From the NCBI GenBank assembly GCA_024230695.1, contig JAAERC010001248.1, forward strand, positions 1 through 5,988: 5,988 nucleotides of DNA, read 5' to 3'. Shown piece after piece: positions 1-5,948 of this stretch (positions are counted from its first letter, which is position 1; each line of letters begins with the position of its first letter). The notes under the pieces were generated by a model. The model did no database searches and had not been told where the DNA came from. It saw nothing but the letters and a program-made list of their open reading frames with translations. The position numbers were made by a program, and so were the translations under genes. This DNA is from Candidatus Zixiibacteriota bacterium. Lineage in GTDB: Bacteria > Zixibacteria > MSB-5A5 > GN15 > PGXB01.

Positions 1-24
1 CGCCAATACTACACCATGAATCAC
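1..24 (-). CDS. Possible 5' end of a minus-strand gene, cut by the window edge
   Basis: Only eight codons are visible, reading M(GTG)-I-H-G-V-V-L-A from position 24 leftwards. A good Shine-Dalgarno sequence, GGAGAG (positions 36-31 on the minus strand), lies 6 nt upstream of the GTG, and this is the main evidence for a real start. The peptide resembles the first beta strand of MobA-like or other nucleotidyltransferases, which often open with G-V-(V/I)-L-A-(G/A)-G, but eight residues cannot establish a family. The start lies about 70 nt downstream of the Memo-AMMECR1 stop codon on the same strand, so the two could be co-transcribed. The start is moderately likely; the function is a guess. Confidence 0.4.
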
Positions 25-62
25 TGCTAACTCTCCATTTTAAAATAACTTAATATCATAAT

Positions 63-79
63 CAACTCTATCGGAGTTG
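63..79 (-). terminator. Short hairpin after the Memo-AMMECR1 gene, possible weak terminator
   Basis: CAACTC (63-68) and GAGTTG (74-79) form a perfect 6-bp stem with a 5-nt loop, beginning 14 nt past the stop codon of the minus-strand gene. The minus strand beyond it is AT-rich but lacks a clean run of T, so it is at best a weak or partial intrinsic terminator. It lies before the possible gene starting at position 24 and could reduce rather than stop read-through. Confidence 0.3.
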
Positions 80-93
80 TCAAGTTACACCGG

Positions 94-1614
94 TTATTCT
101 CCAAAAATGACGGCCTGAAATTTATATATTACGGCATCATCGTCTAAATAAGCATTTTTATACAATCCCGCCTTGCGACAGATCTGTTCTAAAAACTCGG
201 TTCGGTTCCAGCCGTAATCAGTGGCAACTTGTGGTAAAAGCAATCCGCGATTCTTACCCTTAAATATCATTAAACCATCACGACCGATCACAATTTCATC
301 GAATGAATCAACCAACTGCATTGGTGACATCACCGATATTTCAATATGGATCTGATTTATTTCGGCCGGTTCTAAAGGTGGAAATCGAGGATCAAACATG
401 GCCGCCTTGACAGCACAACTCGAAACTGTTTTATACAATTCCTCTACGGCACTGGTGTTCCCGATACAACCTCTTAATTGTCCATCTTTTTCCAAAGTAA
501 CAAAAGCGGCGCCGAATTTTTTAAGGTTATCTGAAACATCAAAATCGATTGAATAACTGTCGACCAAATAATCTTCAATTGATTTACGGGCAATCTGCAA
601 AAGCTCTTCTTTTTCAGGTTGGGTTAACTTAAACTGTTTTGGCAATTCTTTTGTTGCCTGTTTGACTTTCGATTTTGTCTTTTTGATCTTCTCAGTCTTA
701 ATCAGCTTATCCTCTGATTTATAAATTGCAATTGCGGCATAACCAACAACATTGCTTTTATCACCTGTGATGTCGCCCGAATCACCATATTTTAGTAGTT
801 TAACCTTATTGGCTCCTTTTGAAATCGCCGCTCTTATTACGCCAATAGCCGGACCGCCGCCACACATCTCAACCTGCCGCGATTCAAGGAGTAACTCCAA
901 TTTGTCTATTTCCATATTCTCAATACATGCCAGTCCAAGAGAATCGAGTTTCCAACCCTCTGACGCTGATCGAAAATGTTGCCAGTCTGAGGATGCAATC
1001 ATTATTGTATTTTTTTCGGTATCAATTATTTCCAGGGCTTTTGACAAGAGGTGATTGGTTGATTTATCCTGCTCCCCCATACTAATTGGTATTAATTCAA
1101 AATTGCCCAATACTGTCTGAAGATATGGCAATTGCACTTCGAGCGAATGTTCCTGCTGATGAGCCTGCCGGACAACTTCAATATCTTTGTCAAAACTAAT
1201 CAATTTGTCGCAGATTGAATTGTTGCATTTTATGGATCCCAGAGGTGTTTTCCAATCTATAAACGGACCGTAAACTGAAAGTCCCGAAAAATTATAACGA
1301 TGTGACGGCCCACAAAGAATGACTTTATCAATTCCTGAGTTTTCAAGAAGTTTGTAGCCATAGGTAGCGACTTGACCGGAATAAATCAGTCCGGCATGAG
1401 GTACGATAAGAGCCAAAAGCTGGCCGTCTATTTTGGTTGGATTCTCGATATTATCAAGATGACCTTTTACTAAATTTGCCAATTCGACAGAATCAGCCGG
1501 ATAAAACGCCCCGGCGACAGCCGGTTCTCTTGTGGCTCCAAAAACAAGAGGAGAAGACATTGCGACAAACGCAGTTATCCCCAACAACAGATATATCAAT
1601 ATTCTCTTTTTCAT
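94..1614 (-). CDS. Exported Memo-AMMECR1 fusion (AmmeMemoRadiSam system proteins B and A)
   Basis: A 506-residue fusion of two families usually encoded separately. Residues 1-26 are a Sec signal peptide: M-K-K-R, a hydrophobic core, and a likely cut near V-F-G/A. Residues 28-298 are the Memo-like domain, related in fold to class III extradiol dioxygenases: P-H-A-G-L-I-Y-S-G (His73), G-P-S-H-R (His105), Q-E-H-S-L-E-V-Q-L-P-Y (His156), S-S-D-W-Q-H-F (His213) and M-C-G-G-G-P-A-I-G-V (Cys251). His73, His105 and Cys251 match the His/His/Cys metal ligands reported for human MEMO1. A lysine-rich linker (about 299-327) leads to the AMMECR1 domain (about 330-504), with its hallmark L-R-G-C-I-G at 380-385 and D-P-R-F-P-P-L at 408-414. 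An upstream ATG at 1683 would add 23 residues before the signal peptide; I reject it because the extension would bury the signal and overlap the predicted promoter. No Shine-Dalgarno sequence precedes 1614. The partner radical SAM gene is in the divergent operon. Family assignment is secure; the reaction is unknown. Confidence 0.93.
   Translation of the reverse strand: MKKRILIYLLLGITAFVAMSSPLVFGATREPAVAGAFYPADSVELANLVKGHLDNIENPTKIDGQLLALIVPHAGLIYSGQVATYGYKLLENSGIDKVILCGPSHRYNFSGLSVYGPFIDWKTPLGSIKCNNSICDKLISFDKDIEVVRQAHQQEHSLEVQLPYLQTVLGNFELIPISMGEQDKSTNHLLSKALEIIDTEKNTIMIASSDWQHFRSASEGWKLDSLGLACIENMEIDKLELLLESRQVEMCGGGPAIGVIRAAISKGANKVKLLKYGDSGDITGDKSNVVGYAAIAIYKSEDKLIKTEKIKKTKSKVKQATKELPKQFKLTQPEKEELLQIARKSIEDYLVDSYSIDFDVSDNLKKFGAAFVTLEKDGQLRGCIGNTSAVEELYKTVSSCAVKAAMFDPRFPPLEPAEINQIHIEISVMSPMQLVDSFDEIVIGRDGLMIFKGKNRGLLLPQVATDYGWNRTEFLEQICRKAGLYKNAYLDDDAVIYKFQAVIFGE
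1537..1614 (-). other. Sec-type signal peptide of the Memo-AMMECR1 protein
   Basis: The first 26 codons encode a basic n-region (K2, K3, R4), a hydrophobic core (about residues 5-19) and a small-residue end with V24-F25-G26 before A27, fitting the -3/-1 rule. The Memo domain proper starts directly after it at R-E-P-A-V-A-G-A-F-Y-P. There is no lipobox cysteine, so a soluble exported protein is expected rather than a lipoprotein. Confidence 0.75.
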
Positions 1615-1621
1615 AGACGGC

Positions 1622-1650
1622 AGGATACAACTGTTTTGACAAACGGTCAA
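1622..1650 (-). promoter_or_regulatory. Putative sigma-70-type promoter for the Memo-AMMECR1 gene
   Basis: On the minus strand, TTGACC (1650-1645, 5 of 6 consensus bases) is followed after 17 nt by TATCCT (1627-1622, 4 of 6). Transcription would begin near 1615, at or within a few bases of the ATG at 1614. The mRNA would then be leaderless or nearly so, which fits the missing Shine-Dalgarno sequence. Found by eye only. Confidence 0.4.
1636..1650. promoter_or_regulatory. Palindrome joining the two divergent -35 boxes, candidate operator
   Basis: TTGAC-AAACG-GTCAA is a perfect 5-bp inverted repeat with a 5-nt centre, at the middle of the divergent region. Each arm is the core of one -35 box, so the two polymerase sites overlap and probably exclude each other. 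The shape could also suit a dimeric regulator: it resembles FNR/DNR-type half sites, but with a 5-nt rather than the usual 4-nt centre. No regulator gene is present in the window. Confidence 0.4.
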
Positions 1651-1664
1651 GAAAAAAGTATTAG
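1636..1664 (+). promoter_or_regulatory. Putative sigma-70-type promoter for the three-gene operon
   Basis: TTGACA (1636-1641, perfect -35) is followed by a 17-nt spacer and TATTAG (1659-1664, 4 of 6 to TATAAT). This predicts a transcript start near 1671 and a leader of about 28 nt before the ATG at 1699. It also explains why the TTG at 1636, which opens the longest reading frame, is unlikely to be a start codon: it lies inside the -35 box. Confidence 0.5.
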
Positions 1665-1698
1665 CACAAAAGGCTTTAATCATAGTATATATTTAAAT

Positions 1699-2619
1699 AT
1701 GGGTTCAGTTTGTGTTATAAAATATTCGGGTAAAAACAAAGGGAAACAACTTTCCTCGGAGAAATATCAACTTTTGCTTGAAATCGGCCTGAAAACACTG
1801 GCAGGTAAGCAAAATATAGCCGAATCTATCAGAAAATTTATTCCATCGGGTGTTGTTGGTATGAAAGTTAACTGCCTGACTGGAAAACTAAACTCAACCC
1901 CCAAAGCTCTTACTGAGGGATTATCAATTATATTGATAAATGCCGGTATTGAGCAAAATGATATTATAATTTGGGAACGTACCAATCGTGAACTTGAGCA
2001 GGCCGGATTTGAACTTAATGCCTCATCATTTGGCCCAAGGTGCCTGGGAACTGATACCAATAACATTGGTTATAGTCACGAATTTTATTCGGCCGGCGAA
2101 GTGGATAGTCTTGTCAGTCGTGTCTTGACAGATTTAATCGATTTCAACATCAATCTACCTATTTTGAAAGATCATTCTATTGCCGGGCTATCCGCAGGTT
2201 TAAAAAACATGTATGGTGCAATCAATAATCCAAATAAATTTCATGACAATAATTGTGATCCGTTTACCGCCGATATTTCTAATCTGGAACCGATTAAACT
2301 TAAAAATCGGTTTTCCATTATCGATGCTATTCGAGTTCAGTATAACGGCGGGCCGGGGTATGACAGTCGTTATCTGAGCTTTTATAACGGATTGATAATA
2401 TCAGACGATCCGGTCGCGGCCGATGCAATCGGTCTTGAGATATTGGAACATTTGCGTAAACAAAACAAACTACCGACTCTGAAACAGAATAAAAGAGAAG
2501 TAAAATATCTTTTGTCCGCCGAACAACGCGATTTGGGAATAGCAGATAAAAAACTAATTGACCTTAAAGTTATTGATATTGATGATAATGGCAATCAATC
2601 AGAGGGCAAGCTTATATGA
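1699..2619 (+). CDS. DUF362 domain-containing protein
   Basis: A 306-residue protein filled by one DUF362 domain, a family of unknown reaction often found beside iron-sulfur and redox genes. Typical stretches are V-G-M-K-V-N-C-L-T-G (53-62), the I-I-I-W-E-R-T-N-R-E-L region with Q-A-G-F (89-104), P-I-L-K-D-H-S-I-A-G-L-S-A-G-L-K-N-M-Y-G (154-173), I-I-D-A-I (207-211) and D-D-P-V-A-A-D-A-I-G (236-245). Cys59, Cys115 and Cys186 are scattered and do not form a ferredoxin motif. Many relatives have a twin-arginine leader or a C-terminal 4Fe-4S domain; this one has neither, so it is probably cytoplasmic. I chose the ATG at 1699 because the domain starts there (S-V-C-V-I-K-Y) and the longer TTG start at 1636 lies in a predicted promoter. 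No Shine-Dalgarno sequence precedes it; the AT-rich leader may serve instead. Its stop overlaps the next gene's start by 4 nt (ATGA), indicating translational coupling. Confidence 0.88.
   Translation: MGSVCVIKYSGKNKGKQLSSEKYQLLLEIGLKTLAGKQNIAESIRKFIPSGVVGMKVNCLTGKLNSTPKALTEGLSIILINAGIEQNDIIIWERTNRELEQAGFELNASSFGPRCLGTDTNNIGYSHEFYSAGEVDSLVSRVLTDLIDFNINLPILKDHSIAGLSAGLKNMYGAINNPNKFHDNNCDPFTADISNLEPIKLKNRFSIIDAIRVQYNGGPGYDSRYLSFYNGLIISDDPVAADAIGLEILEHLRKQNKLPTLKQNKREVKYLLSAEQRDLGIADKKLIDLKVIDIDDNGNQSEGKLI
2601..2606 (+). promoter_or_regulatory. Ribosome binding site of the radical SAM gene
   Basis: AGAGGG lies inside the last codons of the DUF362 gene, 9 nt before the ATG at 2616. It supports that ATG, and therefore the twin-arginine leader, as the real start of the radical SAM gene. 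Confidence 0.6.
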
Positions 2620-2738
2620 ATAAAAGTATCAAAAGAAGAAGCTTTCTAAAATGCCTTGGGTGTGGAACAGCAGTGATGTTAACTCCACAAACCGGATTAT
2701 TACCGGAATTTATTGGGGGCATCCAAAACGCCTGCGCT
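2616..2738 (+). other. Twin-arginine (Tat) type signal on the radical SAM enzyme
   Basis: K6-R7-R8-S9-F10-L11-K12 matches the Tat consensus (S/T)-R-R-x-F-L-K apart from the first residue. A moderately hydrophobic stretch (about 13-35) and A39-C40-A41 before F42 follow. The leader contains two extra cysteines (C13, C16), and its hydrophobic core is interrupted by T23-P24-Q25-T26, so cleavage and export are likely but not certain. Confidence 0.7.
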
Positions 2739-3767
2739 TTTAATTATGCTAAAGAGCTATCATCAGTAGAAGCACGTTATTATAAAAAACTGGAAACCGG
2801 TGGCATTGAGTGTAATCTCTGCCCCAGGCATTGTTATATCACCGATATGGAACGAGGATTTTGTGGCGTCAGAGAAAACAGAAATGACATCTACTATACA
2901 TTGATTTATGGTCTCCCCTGTGCTATCAATATTGACCCGATCGAAAAAAAACCACTATTCCATTTTTATCCCGGAACAAATGCATTATCGCTTGCGACAG
3001 CCGGGTGTAATGTCAACTGCAAATTCTGCCAGAACTGGGATATTTCTCAAAGTCGTCCAGAGCAGACTAATAATATAGATATGCCACCCAAGAATATTAT
3101 TGATATCGCGCGTCAGCAAAAAGTTCCAGTGATTGCATATACTTATTCTGAGCCGGTAATATTTTATGAGTATATGTATGATATTGCTGAACTTGGGCAC
3201 GAAAAGTCAGTAAATTCTGTGATGATCTCAAACGGTTATATTGAGGAAAAACCACTTGCCGATTTATTGCCTCATCTCGATGCAATCAAAGTTGATTTAA
3301 AATCAATAAAAGAGGATTATTATAAAAATATTGTAAAAGGCGATCTGAATCCGGTTCTTGATAGACTAATACAAATTAAAAAATCCGGTGTCTGGCTGGA
3401 GATCGTATTTCTCGTTGTTCCAACTTTAAATGACAGCGAAAATGAATTCAAAGAGCTGGCTAGATGGATAAAAAAGTATCTTGGAGTTGACACGCCGATT
3501 CATTTTTCGAGATTCCACCCGCAATACTTACTAAAAAATCTACCAATAACTCCGGAAAAAACCCTTCAGAGAGCATATGATATTTCAAAGGCCGAAGGTT
3601 TGGAATATGTTTATCTTGGTAATCTACCTGGACACAAAGCTGAATCTACCTTTTGCCCTGGTTGCGAAGAGATATTAATTGAACGTCGGGGATACAATAT
3701 TTATCAAAACAATATGAATGGCAATCTCTGTCAAAAATGCGATCGAGAAATACCAGGTTTATTCTAA
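2616..3767 (+). CDS. amrS: AmmeMemoRadiSam system radical SAM enzyme with twin-arginine leader
   Basis: A 383-residue radical SAM enzyme, the third part of the AmmeMemoRadiSam system and distantly related to pyruvate-formate-lyase-activating enzymes. The cluster motif is C131-N-V-N-C135-K-F-C138, followed by Q-N-W-D-I-S-Q, as in this family. Other family marks are the N-terminal cysteine set C66-N-L-C69-P-R-H-C73 with C83-G (G-F-C-G-V-R-E-N), D-P-I-E-K-K-P-L-F-H-F-Y-P-G (107-120), Y-T-Y-S-E-P (175-180), S-N-G-Y-I (205-209), D-A-I-K-V-D-L-K (222-229) and R-F-H-P-Q-Y. The C-terminus carries C347-P-G-C350 and C372-Q-K-C375, a likely zinc or second cluster site. Residues 1-41 form an extra leader with K-R-R-S-F-L-K (6-12) and a possible A-C-A cleavage site (39-41); homology to ordinary members begins near residue 52. 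The gene overlaps both neighbours (ATGA upstream, TAATG downstream). Family assignment is firm; the substrate is unknown. The A and B partners are in the divergent gene. Confidence 0.95.
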   Translation: MNKSIKRRSFLKCLGCGTAVMLTPQTGLLPEFIGGIQNACAFNYAKELSSVEARYYKKLETGGIECNLCPRHCYITDMERGFCGVRENRNDIYYTLIYGLPCAINIDPIEKKPLFHFYPGTNALSLATAGCNVNCKFCQNWDISQSRPEQTNNIDMPPKNIIDIARQQKVPVIAYTYSEPVIFYEYMYDIAELGHEKSVNSVMISNGYIEEKPLADLLPHLDAIKVDLKSIKEDYYKNIVKGDLNPVLDRLIQIKKSGVWLEIVFLVVPTLNDSENEFKELARWIKKYLGVDTPIHFSRFHPQYLLKNLPITPEKTLQRAYDISKAEGLEYVYLGNLPGHKAESTFCPGCEEILIERRGYNIYQNNMNGNLCQKCDREIPGLF

Positions 3768-5923
3768 TGGATAAGAAGGCATTTCTACTCGGCTTCTTCT
3801 CAGTAGGCGGACAGGTCCTTCTTCTTCGTGAGCTTATTGCCGATTTTAACGGCGATGAACTATTTATCGGAACTGCTCTTTTTGGATTGATGATTGCGGT
3901 TGCGCTGGGTTCATATCTGGGCGGGGGGGAAAAAAAACCGATAAAAACAAATTTACTGTTTATTCTGGGAGCGGTTTTACTACCCCTCTCAATAATTGCG
4001 ATTCGGCTGTCCCCGGTATGGTTTCATTTCACAATAGGCGAAGTTGTACCATTTGGTCTGGCGGCATTAATTTCTATTGCATTAACTTTCCCGACCGGTT
4101 TTATTTCAGGGATACTATTTTCATCTGTGAGTCGTGAAGGGTTCCGTCCCTCCGCATCGATAAACAGCGTTTATCTATTTGAGGGATTAGGTGCCTTTAT
4201 TGGCGGAATAGCAATAACAACACTGGTTGGCCCGGTGTTCTCTAATCTGGGTATGGCGTTGGGGCTGGGTGTTATAGTTGTACTATTCGGTCTAATACCA
4301 TTACACGGCCGGTTGGTTTATATAACAGCCATTATTTCATTTTTGCTACTAATTGGTATAAAGTTTACAACTCCGGTGTTAGATATAGTTCTTAGTGAGG
4401 TGAAATATCATCCATATAAAATCGAGAATTTATTTGAAACACATTACGGTTTTCAGTCTTTGCTCAGCCGAGATGATACATTTGTATTATTAACAGACAA
4501 TAAAATAGAGGCAAATTATCCTGATATTGAGACAATAGAAAATATATTGATCCCGCCTTTGATCTACAAACCTGAGGCAAAAAATATATTGGTTATTGGA
4601 CGAACAGAATTTGGGATATCTCAATTATCCGACATATTCCCGGAAATAACTATAACATCAATTGACCCCCGACAATCACTGGGAATAGCATTAAATAAAA
4701 AGATAAAATCAAATCAAAACGTTAATTTTATTATTGATGATCCTTTGACCTATTTTAATAATATGGATATTATAACCAAATATGATATTATCATTATATT
4801 AGCTGGCCGGCCGGATAATTACAAAACCGGAAGATATTACTCGGAGCGGTTTCTTCGGTTAAGCAAAAGAATACTTACACCTGAAGGAATACTTTATATC
4901 CCGACATCTTATGATACTGACCGATTTATTTCAAAGCAAAAAAAAGATATCCTCTCGACAATATATAGTACAACCAAATATTCTTATAAATATGTTAACA
5001 TTTGGCCCGGGACTTCGACTTTGTTTTTTATGTCAAATGAGCCATTGTTTGATTTGTCATATGAATCAATTATCAATCGTATAAATAATATCACAGAAAC
5101 AGCCTGTATTGAATACAAACCACAATTCATCAATGAAAATTATTTAAAAGACCGCCTTGGCCAATCTAAAATATTAAACCTGTATAATACTTTAGATAGT
5201 TCTGTTGAAATCAATAACCTAAAATATCCAAAATTGATATATGAACAATTATTATTGAACTCAAAACTTAATAAAACAGATAGTGTTATTACTAATTTTA
5301 TCTTTAAAACAATATATCCGTCATTAATTATTATTTTTATAATCACACTTATGTTTACTGTTTTCGTATTTGGGCATAAGAAAATAAATAAACGAAGAAA
5401 ATTTGGATTATTTTTATATTTTACTGCCGGACTGACAACATTGACGGCAGAATTAATAACGTTTTATGTATATCAATCTTCAGCAGGTTCGCTTTATTCA
5501 GAGATTGGTTTGTTAATCGGCACCTTCATGTTTGGTTTATCACTGGGGACATATATAGCGATCAAATCCAAAACTGAAAGGTTAGAATATCCTTCATTGT
5601 TTTTATTATTAACATCAATGCTACTATTCAAGTTTACCTATTTGCAGATCCCGCCAGCAATTTTGATTTATTATCATCTTCTGTTTTTGTTTACGGTAGC
5701 TTTGGCTGGTGGTGGACTTTTTGTGGCGGCCACATATCGATATTACTATGGTCGCCCAGGAGTCAATCGCGGGACCGGGTATGCCTTTGAGATTACCGGC
5801 TCGGCAATTGGAGCATTGTTTACTATTACTATTTTGTTACCGCTTATTGGTCTCCAGTGGCTGATTAGTTCGGTGATTATTTTACTTTTTGTTTGTTTTA
5901 TTGGGGCTTATATAACTGAATAA
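3767..5923 (+). CDS. Polytopic membrane protein with embedded spermidine-synthase-like domain
   Basis: A 718-residue protein in three parts. Residues 1-200 hold about seven hydrophobic helices (roughly 5-24, 33-53, 62-82, 95-120, 137-157, 160-178, 183-200). Residues about 205-510 form a soluble part with a Rossmann-like spermidine-synthase fold: N-I-L-V-I-G (273-278), T-S-I-D-P (297-301), D-D-P-L-T-Y-F (324-330), Y-D-I-I-I-I-L (339-345) and G-R-Y-Y-S-E-R-F-L (355-363). Residues 515-715 hold about seven more helices. This layout fits the fused membrane/spermidine-synthase-like families. The glycine-rich G-G-G-D-G motif reads G-R-T-E-F-G (278-283), and the acidic D-x-x-D-P site reads L-A-G-R-P (345-349), so aminopropyltransferase activity is doubtful. 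The two membrane halves share motifs and look duplicated. I chose the ATG at 3767 because its stop/start overlap with the radical SAM gene (TAATG) is the tightest and the membrane protein begins there; an ATG at 3737 would add ten polar residues. Function is not known; a membrane anchor or transporter for the system is an inference. Confidence 0.85.
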   Translation: MDKKAFLLGFFSVGGQVLLLRELIADFNGDELFIGTALFGLMIAVALGSYLGGGEKKPIKTNLLFILGAVLLPLSIIAIRLSPVWFHFTIGEVVPFGLAALISIALTFPTGFISGILFSSVSREGFRPSASINSVYLFEGLGAFIGGIAITTLVGPVFSNLGMALGLGVIVVLFGLIPLHGRLVYITAIISFLLLIGIKFTTPVLDIVLSEVKYHPYKIENLFETHYGFQSLLSRDDTFVLLTDNKIEANYPDIETIENILIPPLIYKPEAKNILVIGRTEFGISQLSDIFPEITITSIDPRQSLGIALNKKIKSNQNVNFIIDDPLTYFNNMDIITKYDIIIILAGRPDNYKTGRYYSERFLRLSKRILTPEGILYIPTSYDTDRFISKQKKDILSTIYSTTKYSYKYVNIWPGTSTLFFMSNEPLFDLSYESIINRINNITETACIEYKPQFINENYLKDRLGQSKILNLYNTLDSSVEINNLKYPKLIYEQLLLNSKLNKTDSVITNFIFKTIYPSLIIIFIITLMFTVFVFGHKKINKRRKFGLFLYFTAGLTTLTAELITFYVYQSSAGSLYSEIGLLIGTFMFGLSLGTYIAIKSKTERLEYPSLFLLLTSMLLFKFTYLQIPPAILIYYHLLFLFTVALAGGGLFVAATYRYYYGRPGVNRGTGYAFEITGSAIGALFTITILLPLIGLQWLISSVIILLFVCFIGAYITE
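3818..3925 (+). repeat. First copy of the internal membrane repeat (protein level)
   Basis: Residues 18-53 contain R-E-L-I (21-24) followed by helix F-G-L-M-I-A-V-A-L-G-S-Y (39-50). The same pattern recurs in the C-terminal half, with A-E-L-I (561-564) and M-F-G-L-S-L-G-T-Y (588-596). Similarity is at protein level only and suggests an old duplication. Confidence 0.5.
3923..3937 (+). repeat. G7A8 homopolymer tract inside the membrane-protein gene
   Basis: Seven G are followed by eight A, read in frame as GGG-GGG-GAA-AAA-AAA (G-G-E-K-K, residues 53-57), in the loop after the second predicted helix. Such tracts are prone to slippage in replication, transcription and sequencing. The frame shown stays open across it, so the sequence as given encodes the full protein. 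Confidence 0.8.
5435..5566 (+). repeat. Second copy of the internal membrane repeat (protein level)
   Basis: Residues 557-600 mirror residues 18-53. Glu562 corresponds to Glu22, and L-G-T-Y (593-596) to L-G-S-Y (47-50). A further gapless match lies downstream: Y-A-F-E-I-T-G-S-A-I-G-A (672-683) against Y-L-F-E-G-L-G-A-F-I-G-G (136-147), sharing Y, F, E, G, I and G. Confidence 0.5.
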
Positions 5924-5948
5924 TATTTAATAAGTGAAACATTGAAAT

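Noticed and set aside
752..1054. 100-codon plus-strand frame opposite the Memo domain
   Set aside because: It lies antisense to a well-supported conserved domain, and its translation has low-complexity, unfamiliar composition. It is a shadow of the real gene.
1615..1683. Upstream ATG at 1683 (minus strand), giving a 23-residue longer Memo-AMMECR1 protein
   Set aside because: The extension precedes and would bury a good signal peptide starting at 1614, has no ribosome binding site, and crosses the predicted divergent promoters.
1636..1698. TTG start at 1636 for the DUF362 gene
   Set aside because: The TTG is part of a perfect TTGACA -35 box, and the added 21 residues show no DUF362 similarity or signal peptide. 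The ATG at 1699 fits the domain start.
2985..3285. Two minus-strand frames opposite the radical SAM core
   Set aside because: Both lie antisense to the conserved radical SAM region, and neither translation resembles a known protein.
3737..3766. ATG at 3737 as start of the membrane protein
   Set aside because: It would add ten polar residues and enlarge the overlap with the upstream gene to 31 nt. The TAATG overlap at 3767 is the more usual arrangement.
4801..4815. GC-rich GGCCGGCCGG palindrome inside the membrane-protein gene
   Set aside because: It sits within codons of the synthase-like domain with no promoter, repeat or mobile-element context. It looks like a chance motif.
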